A stretch of 64,000 nt of DNA from Margaritispora aquatica (lineage: Eukaryota > Ascomycota > Leotiomycetes > Helotiales > Discinellaceae), in NCBI GenBank assembly GCA_007644065.1, contig VJWN01000003.1, positions 1-64,000 on the forward strand. The letters run 5' to 3'. This document shows positions 23,668 through 40,934 of this stretch, one piece after another. Made by a program: the position numbers and the translations under genes. Under the pieces are notes generated by a model, which had not been told where the DNA came from, did not search any database, and worked only from the letters and a program-made list of their open reading frames with translations. Position 1 is the stretch's first letter; each line of letters opens with the position of its first letter.

Positions 23668-25472
23668 ATGGGCAGACTAGAATCCCTCTCGGCGTGGGCG
23701 TTAGTAAGTGGTTTTCTTCCCTTTCTTGTGTGTAATTATCATTGTGGTATTGTTGTCGACGCATATGTAACATCTGAACTGTACTCTCGTTCACATGACA
23801 CGCCTGGAATTCTCTTGCCTTGAGGAACAATACTAACAGGACATAGGGCCGTGGACACTATGAAGAAGAGCTAATTCGAGACCCAGATGCCTCTGGAAGC
23901 CAAAGCAACCAACAATACAACTCTCGCGGTCATCCCAGAAATTCACGCACAAAACGTAAAGAAAAAGACAATGTTCGAGCTGCAAATGAAGTCATGCAGA
24001 CAACCGGTGTCGTTGAAGATGCTGAGGTCGCCAAGCTCAAGGCCATCAAGATCCAAAACGAGAAGATGGAGGAAACTGTCACGGCGTTGGAGGTGATGAG
24101 TAGGGGTGTACCTTTTATGGCTGCCGGCATGTGGGGCGTGATTGGCTTAAGGAGGAGAGTTTTGGTATGTGATGAGTCTTGTTGGCGATGAAAATTGATG
24201 TTAATCGACTGCAGCTCTATAGGCCATATTCAGAGATGAGTCTAGTTGGAATATTGAAGCATGAAATAGCTACCAAGTCCTTGCCTACCCTCATCTGGGC
24301 GGGATTGCCTACATTTGTTGTTCACCATGCAACAAACTTATTGGAAGATGTCTTGGATGATGTCTTGGAAGAAACGATGAAGGACAATACATTATCATTG
24401 ACCTACCAGCAACAACTTACTATAATGGGAGTGCAGAAATTGTAAGTTCATGACATTGAGAGAAAACAAGGCTGACCATTCTAGCCTCCAACTAGGGTTC
24501 GCATTTATCTGCCTTCACCTCCGCCTATTCTCTACTCTTCAACAGCTAAACCTCATAACTCCCAGCCGTTGGCTTCCTACCCTTGGATCTTTCGTTCCAT
24601 TCTCATCAACATCGCCTCTTCGATTTCCTCCACTCCCATCCTTCCAACCACGATCCATACTTCAATTTGCCACTGCGCTATTCATCACCGCATCACCCAT
24701 GATGATCATCTACTCCCATGGCGAGATCAGAGAAATTATCAAAGCACAAATATACAACCCTATATATCAATGCCTCCCCCGCCCAATAGGAGATAGCATG
24801 TTCGCAGGCACCGAGCACGCAACGCCATCTGAAGCGTACGACACCCCAGACCGACCAGCTACCAATCAAGGACCTCAAATAGCAGAAGATGGACCAACCC
24901 TTCGGGCTCTAGAAGGACTGCCCGATCGTGTTCCAGCACTGCCACACGAGAATGAACGTGCAGCTATGAGTGACGAGGAGGAGGAAGATCAAACAACCAC
25001 AACGCTTATCAGCTTCGATGTCGAAGCCACGGAGCCAGCTGGAGCGTCGGAAGGCACTTGGTCTGCAGAGCTACGGAGCGCACAAGAGCCCGTCATCTCA
25101 TCTACAGTCAAGTACCGCACTACAGGTCTTTACATGCTGCCCTCTATCATGGCCACACAGGGAATACGTGAAGTGGTCGCAGGTATAATCGCCTTGCCAG
25201 TTGAAGCGATAATGGTAAGGGTCATTGGTAGAGCTTACCGATTGAGCGCAGGGCTGGAGGTTGGTGATATCTATAATTCAGACATGTGGATGGGTTTTGG
25301 GGTGCAGGGGTATGAGAATCTGTTTGGGGTATTCTCGTTGCAGGTAGTTGTTATGGGGTTCCTTTGGGGTGGGATCGTAGGTGCGTCACAGTATTATGCT
25401 GCGCGCGATCGTCGTGAGAGGATTTCAAAGGAGAATGAGAAGGCGGCTGAGAGTGAGGGTGAAGTCGTATGA
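23668..25472 (+). CDS. Conserved-looking multi-pass membrane protein, unknown function
   Basis: Four exons (23668-23703, 23847-24164, 24215-24441, 24485-25472) give 522 residues. The introns are 143, 50, 43 and GT-AG, the first with a TACTAAC branch point. The start is the ATG at 23668 (MGRLESLSAWAL); the upstream frame lacks an ATG. The N-terminal 100 residues are charged and include a helical Lys/Glu segment. Hydrophobic segments follow around residues 100-120, 150-170, 195-215, 235-300 and, after a long acidic linker (about 310-400), near 410-440 and 470-495. The short first exon and the acidic insert are supported by good splice sites rather than homology. I do not recognise the family; an organelle or ER membrane role is only a guess. 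Confidence 0.7.
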
Positions 25473-26971
25473 GGGTGTTTGAAATCCATGTCGTGTTTGA
25501 GAAGCTGCTAAATCGTAGGAATTTTTTCGACTCGCATTCGCGTATCGAATGCGTAAGAGGTAGTGTAGTGTAGTGTACTATACTCCTTAGACTGATGCCC
25601 CGATCACAGAAGATGGAGTCATTTCATATCACGCGGACACAACGGACACAAGCAAGACTGGAGTTCTGGAGTTTGGGGAGCTATCCATAACTATAAAGCA
25701 GGTGTGCAAGGGCATAAAAGCCTAGTACCCACCTCAAATGTACAAAATTACCTCAATTGCCGGCCGGTCGAACCGCGCACGACCCGTTCATGACATGACT
25801 CAGGTACTACGAAGCTTCAGATGATGGAAAAGTCTAAACAACTTCCAAGGGCCGCCAAACTCAAGCTTCCCAGCCGAAAGCGAAAAGCCTCTGCCGGACT
25901 TGGCTTGAAGCTTGACTTTACAAAAGTTTCTTTAGCATTTCTTGCTTTATCGTCTCAACAACAACATCATCTTATAACTCAAGTCGACAGTCCGTTAGAT
26001 TGTGCTACAGCATGCGAATATACAACGTGTACGTATGCTCAAAGTCAAACTCTGTTTAATTATCACCTGATTTTCTCGGTCATTTTGTGGACCTGTCCTT
26101 TCAACATGTTCGCCGAACGGTGAGAATCATCTCACGTCGTCAACATCGTTGATGTGCGGCTCGAGTGTGAGTGGATACAAATCGTTTCAGCCCAATTGCA
26201 GTTAAGAGAAAGATGGATGTTGTATGGCTCCGCCAGTCGCCGAGCCAGTGATCTGACGTCAAGTTGTGGTTTTTGGTGGTTTGGTGCAGGGTACGAGAGC
26301 TTGATGTCGGATATTTACTTCCCTACCGGAGTTCGCCCAGTATCAAGTATCAAAATATGGGTTCTCTATACAGTTAGACCACTGTGGTTGTTCATGACAT
26401 CTCCACTGTATGTACAAATGCATGCATGTTTTCTCAAATTTCAGCGAGCATTTCTCCAAGTAGAGGAGTTTAGCTGGAGAAATGGCATGTTGAATGGGGA
26501 GATGAGAAACCCCCTTGGGGAAGAAGCACTCAACCCCTCCTTTCTGTACATGCTTTTATACGTACAGTTTATGAATACAATAGCGTCATCCTAGAAACAT
26601 ACTAGAAGTTTCTGGTGTACAAAGTATGCAACTAAAACGGCAACAGCACAGTCTTCTTCTCATACCCCACTATTTTAAGCTTCAACATCTATCTCAGGCA
26701 AGTTTTCCTGAAGATCTTGGTCAGGAGACAGCAACTTGCACACGAGATCTCTCGTCTGGGGGCTCTGAAGAGTCGAGGCGACCTCGACCCATGCTTGGTA
26801 TGACCGAGATTCTTCCCTTCTTTCTCCCCGCTGGAGATGAAGCCTGCTCCATCCTCCATATTGTTGACATCTCCATTATTTTCTCCAAACATAAAAAGCC
26901 CCCTTCGTCCGTCTCTTTGATTCCCCTTCCTCTCTTCTCCCACTTCCCTTAAACCTCACACACAACCCAAA
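25473..26971. other. Intergenic, 1.5 kb, promoter of the sugar transporter
   Basis: There is a short TAGTG repeat at 25560-25577. Several short frames (25821-26123, 26154-26594, 26626-26952) lack ATG starts in good context or protein character. The last 70 bp before 26972 are strongly pyrimidine-rich, as in many highly expressed fungal genes. Confidence 0.55.
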
Positions 26972-28939
26972 ATGGCGGACCTCAAACCAACAGATGATGC
27001 CATTTCATCCTCCTCACCCAGCGTAGCGGGTGAAGTTCCCGTGAACGAGAAGATAATAGCTCCCACACCGCGCCCCACGCCCAAGCGCGCAGTCTCAGAA
27101 TGGGAGGCTCTTCAAATTGCAGCTGCAGGTGACAGCGATAGCATTGATCGCGAGATCGCCGTAGTGGAAGCTGACTTGCAAGCCATGAATATCCGGTCGA
27201 CGTGGTATAAGCCACAGTTAAAGATGAATGATCCAAGGCATTTCACGTGGCTACTTGTGGGCTTTGCGTCGATGGGTGGCTTACTGTCGGGTGTAGACCA
27301 GAGTTTGATTTCGGGCGCGAATCTGTATATGCCTTCTTGTAAGTCACGCCTTTCTTTGTTCCAAACTCATAAGACTGACATCTCTAGCTCTCGACCTCAC
27401 AACCAAGCAAGTCTCCCTCATCTCCTCCGGCGTACCTTTAGGAGCTGTAGGTGGAGCTCTTATGCTCGGTCCCCTCAACGAAGCCGTTGGTCGTCGAATG
27501 GCCATCATCGTCTCCCTAGTCCTGTACACCGTAGGCGCAGCTCTCTGCGCGGGCGCCATCGACTTCGGCATGATCACGGCTGGCCGCATCATTCTCGGTA
27601 TGGGCGTTGGACTCGAAGGCGGCACTGTGCCCGTCTACGTCGCCGAATCTGTGTCACGCAAATACCGCGGTAACCTGGTTTCCCTGTACCAATTCATGAT
27701 CGCACTCGGTGAGGTCTTCGGCTATGTCATCGCAGCCATGTTCGTCAACGTCAAGAGCGGAAGCTGGAGGTACATGCTCGGCAGCTCTTTGGTGTTCAGC
27801 ACCATCATGTCAGTGGGCATTGTTTTCATGCCCGAGAGTCCGCGGTTCTTGATGCACAAGGGCCGCACGACTGAGGCGTGGCATGTGTGGAAGCAGATTC
27901 GTGGCGAGAGCCCCGAAGCTAAAGAGGAGTTCTATGTCATGATGTGCTCAGTTAATGAGGAGCATGCTATTAAATCCCAAGGAGCAGCCAGCAAGCGGTT
28001 CGTGTGGATGGACTTCTTCACTGTGCCTCGTGCGCGCCGTGCTATTATCTATGCCAATGTGATGGTTTTCCTAGGCCAATTCACTGGTATCAATGCCATT
28101 CAAGTATGTCTCTCTCTTCTTTATTTAAACGAAGATAACAAGCTAACCAAACAAAGTACTACATGGCAACCCTAATGCAACAAGTCGGCTTCTCCTCCAA
28201 AAACGCCGTCTTCATGTCCCTCGTCGGGGGCGTCTCCCTCCTCCTCGGCACCATCCCCGCCATCCTGTACATGGAGAAATTCGGCCGCCGCTTCTGGGCC
28301 TGCGCCATGCTTCCCGGATTCTTCATCGGCCTCCTCATAATCGGATGCTCGTACCTCATCCCGCTCTCCAATGTCGCCGGTGCCCAGGGAGCCTATATCA
28401 CGGGTCTCATTATCTACGAAGGGTTCTTCGGCAGCTACTCCTGCTTGACATGGGTTATCCCCTCTGAGGTCTACCCGACGTACCTGCGCTCTTACGGCAT
28501 GGAAACAAGCGACGTGACGCTCTTCCTATGCTCCTTCCTGGTGACCTATTTCTTCGCACAAATGCAAGCCGCCATGTCACGCATCGGGCTCACGCTCGGC
28601 TTCTACGGCGGCATCGCCGTGCTCGGCTGGATCTACCAGCTTCTGTTCATGCCGGAGACGAAGAACAAGACGCTCGAGGAAATCGACATTATCTTCTCAC
28701 AGCCGACGAGTCAGCTCGTCGCCGAGAATTGGAGGAGTGTCTGTGTCACCGCGGGCGATTTCGTCAGTGGCAGGTGGGGCAAGGTGTTTAGTCCCGTCAG
28801 CGAGAGTGATGTCTTTAGGAGGGAGAATGGACCGAAGGGTCGGTCGGGGGAGAGGGAGAGTGTGGGTCATCATGAGGGAGGACTATTTGAGAATGCGGGT
28901 GAGAAGGAAGGAGGAGCGGAGAAGGAGGTCATTGCTTAG
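26972..28939 (+). CDS. MFS sugar transporter
   Basis: Three exons (26972-27338, 27388-28103, 28157-28939) give 621 residues, with introns of 49 and 53 bp. The protein has 12 expected membrane segments and the sugar-porter signatures GRR between helices 2 and 3, GRIILGMGVG, PESPRFLM after helix 6, GQFTGINAIQYYM in helix 7, and PETKNKTLEEID after helix 12. An 85-residue cytosolic N-terminus precedes helix 1 and a Gly/Glu-rich tail follows helix 12. It would move a hexose, polyol or related sugar with protons across the plasma membrane. The substrate cannot be read from the sequence; the long N-terminus resembles fungal inositol and quinate-type porters. Confidence 0.93.
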
Positions 28940-29726
28940 ATCTCAGTGTAGGTCGATGTGTGGGAGGTGGAAGTTGTGCATCCAGAGTAAGGCGAATGGG
29001 ATAGTGTATAGATATAGTCATGGAGGAGTTCAGTTAGAGATACCACTGTTAAAGTAATGAAACGATCCCCAGCTCAAAACTCACTCTTGTGCGTGGTGTC
29101 GCTCTGAACCAACGCCGTTGTGATCCGTTCACATCACTTAACAAATTTAACCTGACTGGCGACAAAAGCTCAGAGGTCTAATTCTTATAAGTAGACAAAG
29201 GCTAAAGATTATTGGCAGAAAATCGTAGATCTGAAGCGATTATCCTCCAGTAGTTTCGTACATATCGGCAAACGCACAAGCGAGCGAAGTTTGGTTATGA
29301 CGAGAGTATTTATTTATTGCCTGTTGCTTCGTTAATCAATGTGATTTGAATACTGTATGTAAAGATACGCTGAACTTCCGTATTTCATTGAAGCTGCTTA
29401 GCGAGGCATGATATTTCGAATCACTTTCCCCACATGTTTTCCTGGGTATAAATTTCAATTTTGATTACTTTATTCCAACTACACGCTAAGCACTACACCA
29501 CTATACCGGTATCTATGTCAACCATTTCAAAGCATAATGAAAAATTCAAAATCAAGCGCTATTGCATCCCTGCACCCCTTCTATCTCGATATTTCGCTCA
29601 ATATATCCTGCTGTTTCACCCACCATCCGATACTATCACCTTCGATCACTCATACAGCTTTATCTGATCTCAACCCCATACCTCTGGCAACCCCTCTCCA
29701 TCTCCTTATCCACATGCCTTTACAGC
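28940..29726. other. Intergenic between convergent genes
   Basis: These 0.79 kb hold the 3' ends of the sugar transporter and of the minus-strand orphan gene. No further feature is recognised. Confidence 0.55.
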
Positions 29727-31361
29727 TTATAATTCTCGCCCAACCCAAGCCACACTTAACTCTACTATAACCGAAGCAAAGCCTACCAGCATCCCACTAA
29801 CCTCACCAAATGCACCACCTATCACCCCTACCTCATCAAACCCATCCACCTCCATTTGTACTTCCCCCTCCTCTAATTCAACTTCCACTTCTACTCTCAC
29901 TTCATGCCCTCCATCTACCTCGAGCTCAATATCAACCCCCGCTTCCTCCTCCCCCACTATCTCTATCCCTATCTCTACCTCCACTTCCACCTCTACATCA
30001 TTATTAGTCTCTCCATGCTCCAGTTCATCGAGGTATACACGTGCAATCATATTCTCTATATGGTCGTCCCGTGCAAGTGCTACCGGTGTATCTAAGAGGT
30101 CTGTGTATGTCCTGTTCGTGTGCCACTCAGTCGGCCTGATACGGTAACACACATTCGTTGGGCGAGCTGGTTCTTGATTTCTTCCTTGCTCCATTACTTC
30201 GTACAGGTTGTCCTCAGTCATCCAAGTGTGGGACATATGTTCTCTTGGTTGGGAGACAACGTGATAATGGTACAAACTCGTGATGCCGCTCGCACAAGAC
30301 GATACTGTCTTCACATTCTTCCCACTGTCCGGAAGGTGACTTATGCAAATGCCATTATCGAACCAACTTGTCACATCCAGCCTGCCTTCAGTTGTAACCA
30401 CTTCATACACCCCGTTATCCTCCACCTCTGGCTGTAGCTCCACCTCAGCTATTTGAATCGTCCCATGGTGATGGCGAGTTTGATTCAATTCTTGACTGTT
30501 CTTGTAGAAATTACGGATTTTCTGTGTCGAAAGATCGCAATTGTCCAAAATATGGCCAGTCGGTCCAGGTGAAGTTTCTAGCGGAGTTCTTGGCGACGAT
30601 TCATCGTCTGAGCTGAATGATGCAGGGGACGATGGCAATTCTAGCCCGTCGAAAGGAAGACTCGAAGGCTGAGAAGGAGAATTAGGAAAACCTACGATGA
30701 TATCGTAACCTAGGTCGGATGACTCAATATTGCTGCTGGTTGCAAATTTATCCGGCGAGCTCGAAGCTAGTTTTCTGAGCTCTTCGACGCTGTTATCTGA
30801 CAGTGTAATAGTTGGCGATAAACAGATAGTAAAGCCAGGAAAATTTGTCGAACTATCGGTATCCGACATTGTTTCTGCTTTAGGAGTAGTAGACACCACG
30901 CAATCTTCAATTGTTCCGAGCATTCTCAACAACACCCACTCCAAGGCCTGGAGGTTCTTTTCAGTAGCATGTGCTGCTTTGAAATTATTTGCAAGCATAT
31001 CCACTTGCAGTCCTTTATTGACAAGGGAGCTTTGAGTTCCCTGGAGTCGGATAAGCCATTTCGGAGTGTTAAAAGAATTTTCAGAATGAAAGTGGCTCAC
31101 TGTAGATGCCAAAGGCATCAGGTTCGAGCTCAAATGCGAAACGCCAAAAGATATTGAAGAAGTCACAGCTCCAGGGTTATTTGGTGACATGCCTCTTGTC
31201 CTGGTCCAAGGTTTTGGTTGGCAAAACAATACTGACGTCTTCGAGAATGGGATAGATGAACAGTGAGGTGTTCGTGGTACAGTTGATACTTGTTTGTCGT
31301 AGCTGATAGTTGTAAGCACAGCTGGTACGAAACACCAGCTTGCTATTGTGCGAAAAGCCAT
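29727..31361 (-). CDS. Orphan protein with Glu/Val-rich C-terminal tract
   Basis: An uninterrupted frame of 544 residues begins with an ATG complementary to 31359-31361. The central part is Ser/Pro/Thr-rich and probably disordered (LPSSPASFSSDDESSPRTPLE about residues 250-270). The segment from about 455 to 515 is an acidic run of alternating Glu and Val (EVEVEVEIGIE, RVEVEVELEEGEVQME). The last 35 residues are hydrophobic and may be misread 3' sequence or past a missed splice site. No family is recognised and no conserved catalytic motif is seen. The length makes chance unlikely, but the strand bias of the repeat tract can also create long open frames. An upstream exon cannot be excluded. 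Confidence 0.5.
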   Translation of the reverse strand: MAFRTIASWCFVPAVLTTISYDKQVSTVPRTPHCSSIPFSKTSVLFCQPKPWTRTRGMSPNNPGAVTSSISFGVSHLSSNLMPLASTVSHFHSENSFNTPKWLIRLQGTQSSLVNKGLQVDMLANNFKAAHATEKNLQALEWVLLRMLGTIEDCVVSTTPKAETMSDTDSSTNFPGFTICLSPTITLSDNSVEELRKLASSSPDKFATSSNIESSDLGYDIIVGFPNSPSQPSSLPFDGLELPSSPASFSSDDESSPRTPLETSPGPTGHILDNCDLSTQKIRNFYKNSQELNQTRHHHGTIQIAEVELQPEVEDNGVYEVVTTEGRLDVTSWFDNGICISHLPDSGKNVKTVSSCASGITSLYHYHVVSQPREHMSHTWMTEDNLYEVMEQGRNQEPARPTNVCYRIRPTEWHTNRTYTDLLDTPVALARDDHIENMIARVYLDELEHGETNNDVEVEVEVEIGIEIVGEEEAGVDIELEVDGGHEVRVEVEVELEEGEVQMEVDGFDEVGVIGGAFGEVSGMLVGFASVIVELSVAWVGREL

Positions 31362-33257
31362 ACTGATGATATAGATGAAATCGAAAAGCCCACGATGGAA
31401 CGGGAGCGTGAAACAAGAATGGTGCTACACCCTTGAGATATAAGCACTGTTGAAAACGAAGAGGCACAGTTCATCAAGGTATGAAAGCTGTTATGTTGTC
31501 AAGTAGAAAGTGATGATTGAGATATTGAGTGGAGAGTTCTAAGATACCAAATGACATTGCGTGGTGGGGATGGTAGTTGAAAGGGATATGGAGAAGGATA
31601 TCAGATGAAATCGATGAAAATAAAGGAGACAGAGAAGAGACGATCACTGCAGTAGTCATAGGAAAGTTGAGATAACATGCGGTAAGGAGGAAGGTAGGTA
31701 AGTAAGTAACTAAGTAGAGACGGAAAGCAAGATGCACGCCTCCATTTCCATCGAAGAAACGATCAACAGCAATGATCCGCATTGTGCCATCGCTCTTCGC
31801 ACAATCTGACCATATATTCCCAAAGCCAGGCATAAGGGATTGTGAGATGCCGTCAACGATGTATGTGAAAGCGCTAGATAGACAGTATTGTGAAGTATGG
31901 AAAACACTTCCTTCTCCATAGCGCCTCTGTGCACATGATGAGAACCATCCATCCAGCTGCCCTCGAAATTTAGCTTGTCAAAAGACCATTGTGTCCTCTA
32001 AACTTACAAACTGAAATGTTGCAATGTGAAATAAACAGGTTGTACTTAGGACGAGGGTAAAGGATGTACTGTTCGTCGTTCCTCTCAGGGGGAAGCGTGC
32101 ACACAGTAGGATGACGAAAAGAATTCTGCCCGCACCTGCTGGGCAGAAATGGTGAAAGATACCCGAGAACCAACATTCATTTTTGAGCACTTCACGTCTC
32201 ACTAATATCAGATCAAAAAACAAGATGATTGTGAATAGACTTCCTTTTGCATTGGATTATTAAATCGACCCCACAGAGGATCAATCCCACAATTTCCCAT
32301 CACTCAGCGCGTAGTCGCTTGCATCACGCATCTAGATGTGCCAACTTGTCCTATTCAGCATGAATGGACAGGAGCACTTCCGTTTGCCATCAGCTTCATC
32401 TTCAGCCAGCAGGCTAACTAAACCTTTCCTCTCTTTCCTCCCTCAATCTCTCAAAATTAATTTGAATTCGAAGAAGAGGAGAAAAAAAGCCCTTTTGCCT
32501 GCCTGTACGTCCACACGCAGAACGTTGTATGATGAAAAAGAGAAAACCACAAATACCAGCAAAGATCCCTCCCAGAACTGTTCTTGATCACCTTGCCAGA
32601 TGATCGACATTGAACAATTTCGGAAAACGAATCCTCTAGCAAATCCATCCACTTTTGTCTATGACCCATAATCCCAATTGTAGTACGCTGCAAGCAAAGA
32701 AAAGAAAACATTGTATCGATCTTCTAATGGAAAGCCGTTGAAAAGCATGCCCTCATATCAAAACTGAAGACTGTGATATCGCTCGCTCGAAAACATGACC
32801 GTCATAATGCGTGCTGTAAATTTGCCCGGGCTTCTATCCTCTCTATGGTAGACGCCTAGGCAATGTGAAGAGCATCATGGCCTGTTCGCCGAGAATGGCG
32901 CCTGATCGCCCTCTTGATAATCTATTGTGGTTGTGGGTATCGAGAAAGAGGAAATCAGAATTAGAGAACGCTGTCTATGAGAATGCCATGCCGCAAGATG
33001 GTCTAGACCACGAGATAAAGCCAGCTCCATTTGCGAAGGGATAGGAGCCAGCTTTCATCGACGTAGTGAGGCCACCATCAGAAAACCGAATGTCGAATGT
33101 AGAAACGCAATGCACAAATTACTGAGTCGTTGAAAGGTAAAAGCACCCTGAAGTTCAAAACGAACCCCAACCAGACGGACGCCTTTGTCCCAGATCTATG
33201 GCGCACAGAGAATCTGAAGAAACGAGATCAGGACAAGTTGCGTCGAGCGTGCATGAT
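31362..33257. other. Intergenic, 1.9 kb
   Basis: It lies between the start of the orphan gene and the end of DED1, both on the minus strand. There are several short frames without coding character. DED1 3' UTR occupies the right end. No repeat or RNA gene is recognised. Confidence 0.55.
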
Positions 33258-37792
<4,535 letters not shown>

Positions 37793-40700
37793 GATTATTC
37801 GTTTGGTATCTCGTTGTGATAAGGCTGGGATCTTCGGGATGGTGTTGGGTTTGTTGAAGGTTTCAGGGGTTGATGAGGTTTATTTTCTGCAAAGATCGTT
37901 TGACCTCTGAAAGAAAAGAAAAATCTTGTGGAAGAACGTTAGGAGAATCGAAACACGGTCGAAACAACGAACGAAGAGTAGGCGGCCGTTATGCTTCCAC
38001 GCGTTGCTGAACGAAGGCGAGAAAGAATCTAAGGCCGTAAGAAAACAATCTTTGAAAACAATCGCTTGCCTTCAAAGAAACAAAAGAGCAGTTTTAGAGG
38101 AGGATCGATATAGGAATCGAAAGGAGGTTTATTGAGGAGGAGGAGGATGTAGATTGGGAGAAAGATCTTTTTGAAGGCGATTTGATTTCAAAAAACCTTG
38201 CACGAGTAGGGACGAGAGGCTAACTCCCAATGAGGAATAGTGGCAGTACCCTTTTTTTAATGTTATGTAACCCGCGTAACCTCATTCATCTCACCGCCTG
38301 AATTTCTTTGGTGACTTGGGGTGGAACTTGGGTGGACGTGGGAGTTGGGTGACTTGGGTGACTTGGGGGGAACTTTGCTTTCTTTGGGGGGCGAAAAGGT
38401 CCGAGTCATCCTCGTCAGGTTCCAGGTTTCATCTCTCTCGTTAATTTTCCGATGCCTGTCTGTATGAATATGCACCTTGTCGTCGCTTCTGCACAAATGA
38501 AGATATACTTTGGAACTTGGCTCGCCATAGTTTTGACACAATACTGTCAACAAGCTACCTTTTTTTTACTTTAAATAGATAGGTACTTAGCTTCTTTAGT
38601 TTCGCTAATTAAGGATAGAATTATTCCTCGTTAGCCTCTACCCATGTTAATTACCTTGGCAGCCAATAAACAGATTGTCGGTATATTATTTCAAATGATC
38701 CATCGTACGAGTGCCATGCACTACCGATTTGGTTGAAGCACTAGACTAAGGGGGCTGTATGACGTTGTGCTTCTAGGATGTATTTTGGCGTTGATACTAT
38801 CAAGACCTATGTTACTAGTGCAAGAATGGAGGTGCTAATTCCAGCGTTAGCTATATTGGATCACTCATAGCAAGACTGTCCATACAATTATTTATGATGA
38901 CTATCGTGTTCATGCTCATCAGAGAAAGATAGGTACTCCCGTACCGTATCCGTCATTCAGGTCCAGATTAAGTATATTGTCCCCTTGGCGTTCCGAGCCG
39001 CCGCTCAATTAGCAGACAGCAGCGGATTGTCTTGGCAACTTGCCCTCGGTAACTCTTGTCTCTTCAATGAATAGGTACATAGCTGATCCATCACTAGGTT
39101 CTAAGAAACAAGGACCGGCTTTTACCCAAGGCATAGCTACGAAGATTTTATCACAAAAGAAATTGCAGTAATTGAAGGTTGAGATTCTTTGGAACCGATG
39201 TACTAGGACACTATGCAATTAAAACGAACTACACTACAGCAGGAATTACATGAGCTAGATACTTCAATTGCGAGGATAGCTACATCGCCAAAGGTTATCG
39301 AGAACTAAAGAAACAAAACTATGTTAATATAGAGAAATCTTTATTTCGTCCTCTAGAACGTCCTTGAGTTTGGGGAGACTTAGAGGAAAGAAAAGACAAG
39401 ACGAGACACTGTCGCTTGTTTATTGCTTCATGTTCTGCTGTTCCTCCGTGGCCAAATGCTGGATAGGAAGGAAAACTCGACGCCCTTTTCTCACGTAATT
39501 GGATTGAATATTCAAATGCCTTTAACATGAATGAATGGGTCACTGGCTTATTTAGAGAAATATTTGGAAAATTTTGTCACCTCATTCAAGTGGTATCTCA
39601 CTCTTTCGTCTTCTCTTTTCCTGTTCATCTTTTTGTCAAGCTTGAGTTGCAATTAGCTATTGAGATCTTCTTTTTGAGGATTATATGCATGTCTTTTCAA
39701 AAGGATGTGTTTTCGTTACTCTCGTCTAGCTCTGTAGCTTGTTGATTAGTTTATACTTAAGTAAATTCCTATCCCTCTTTAAAGTTACGCTGGCGAAGGG
39801 AAACATGCACTGTTCAATCTCTCACATGTGTGAAGCAGCTCTAAAAGTATGGCAAAATAAATAAAAAAACATATTTGATATACTCATCTCCATGGAAAGG
39901 TTAAGTTACCTTCAAGCTAAATCAAAATTCACTCCTTCCTATGTAACTCCCATGATAAAAATTGACTTTTGATTGTCGGAGTTGTGCTACATCCATCTCA
40001 TCACTCATTTTCATGCATATGTAATCTATGTATATCTGAAATCTCGTTTCGATTCGCTACAAGTACCTAGGCAAGCACGCGTATTTTGAAAGAATCTCAC
40101 GCTGCCTTGATCAGATCGCTGAACACAGAAGTACAACGTAATATATCATAGGTCGTGTTCTTGCAATATCCTCTGCAAGCTTTCCTCCGAAAGTGATACT
40201 GTCAGGGAATGAGCCAACAAACCAGAATCAGAGCGATGAATTGCTGCATACTAGAAACATAGATATATCTTACACGTCAACCGAACTATTGACAAACCAC
40301 CTTACCTATTCACAAGCTCATATTCATTAGAGAACAAGATACGAGAGTCCTGAATTATGTTTCTTTGGTAATGTTGCTATGCAGATTATGAGAAGACGAA
40401 GATACATTCTCAAAAGGCTACAGGACGAACGAAACAAGACGGGATTGTGAGTCAGTCGTTCCCTTCAGCGAAATTCAATACGAGTCCTAGATAGAGGGAA
40501 GAGTTGGTTGCATGGTGGGATTATATGAGCTGTAATCGTTCAACGAGGGCAAATAGTGATGGAAACTCAATGGAGATTGCATCTGAAAATTCCTGCTAGT
40601 TACTACTTTCCTATGTGTGACTAAATTTTGGAAGCTGGAAATATATCCCTATCTCGATGGCCAGACTACTGTACCAAGATTTGGACACGATATGGGAGAG

Positions 40701-40934
40701 CACAGAGTCTTTGGATACTCCATGATCCGTGAAATCCACCGACAACTGACACTGTTCATTTCATGCCTAGTACAACACTCACACTTGAACCACATCACTG
40801 TTTTTATTCCTTGGAGAGAAGACGATCTCAAAAAGCAAGCCAGGTTCGCCATTCCATTGCCATGCTAAAACGCTATTGGTACACCCAACCATCCATCAAA
40901 TCATTTATATGCCCTTCCCCTCACAACCCACGCC
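37793..40934. other. Gene-poor 3.1-kb stretch upstream of DED1
   Basis: The right-hand part is 3' flank of PRE1 and the left is the DED1 promoter and leader. A cluster of GGTGACTTGGG-like repeats lies at 38310-38376. No frame longer than about 100 codons has coding character. No RNA gene could be supported. Confidence 0.55.

Noticed and set aside
26154..26594. A 146-residue plus-strand frame upstream of the sugar transporter
   Set aside because: Its start is not an ATG, its composition is not protein-like, and it lies in the likely promoter region.
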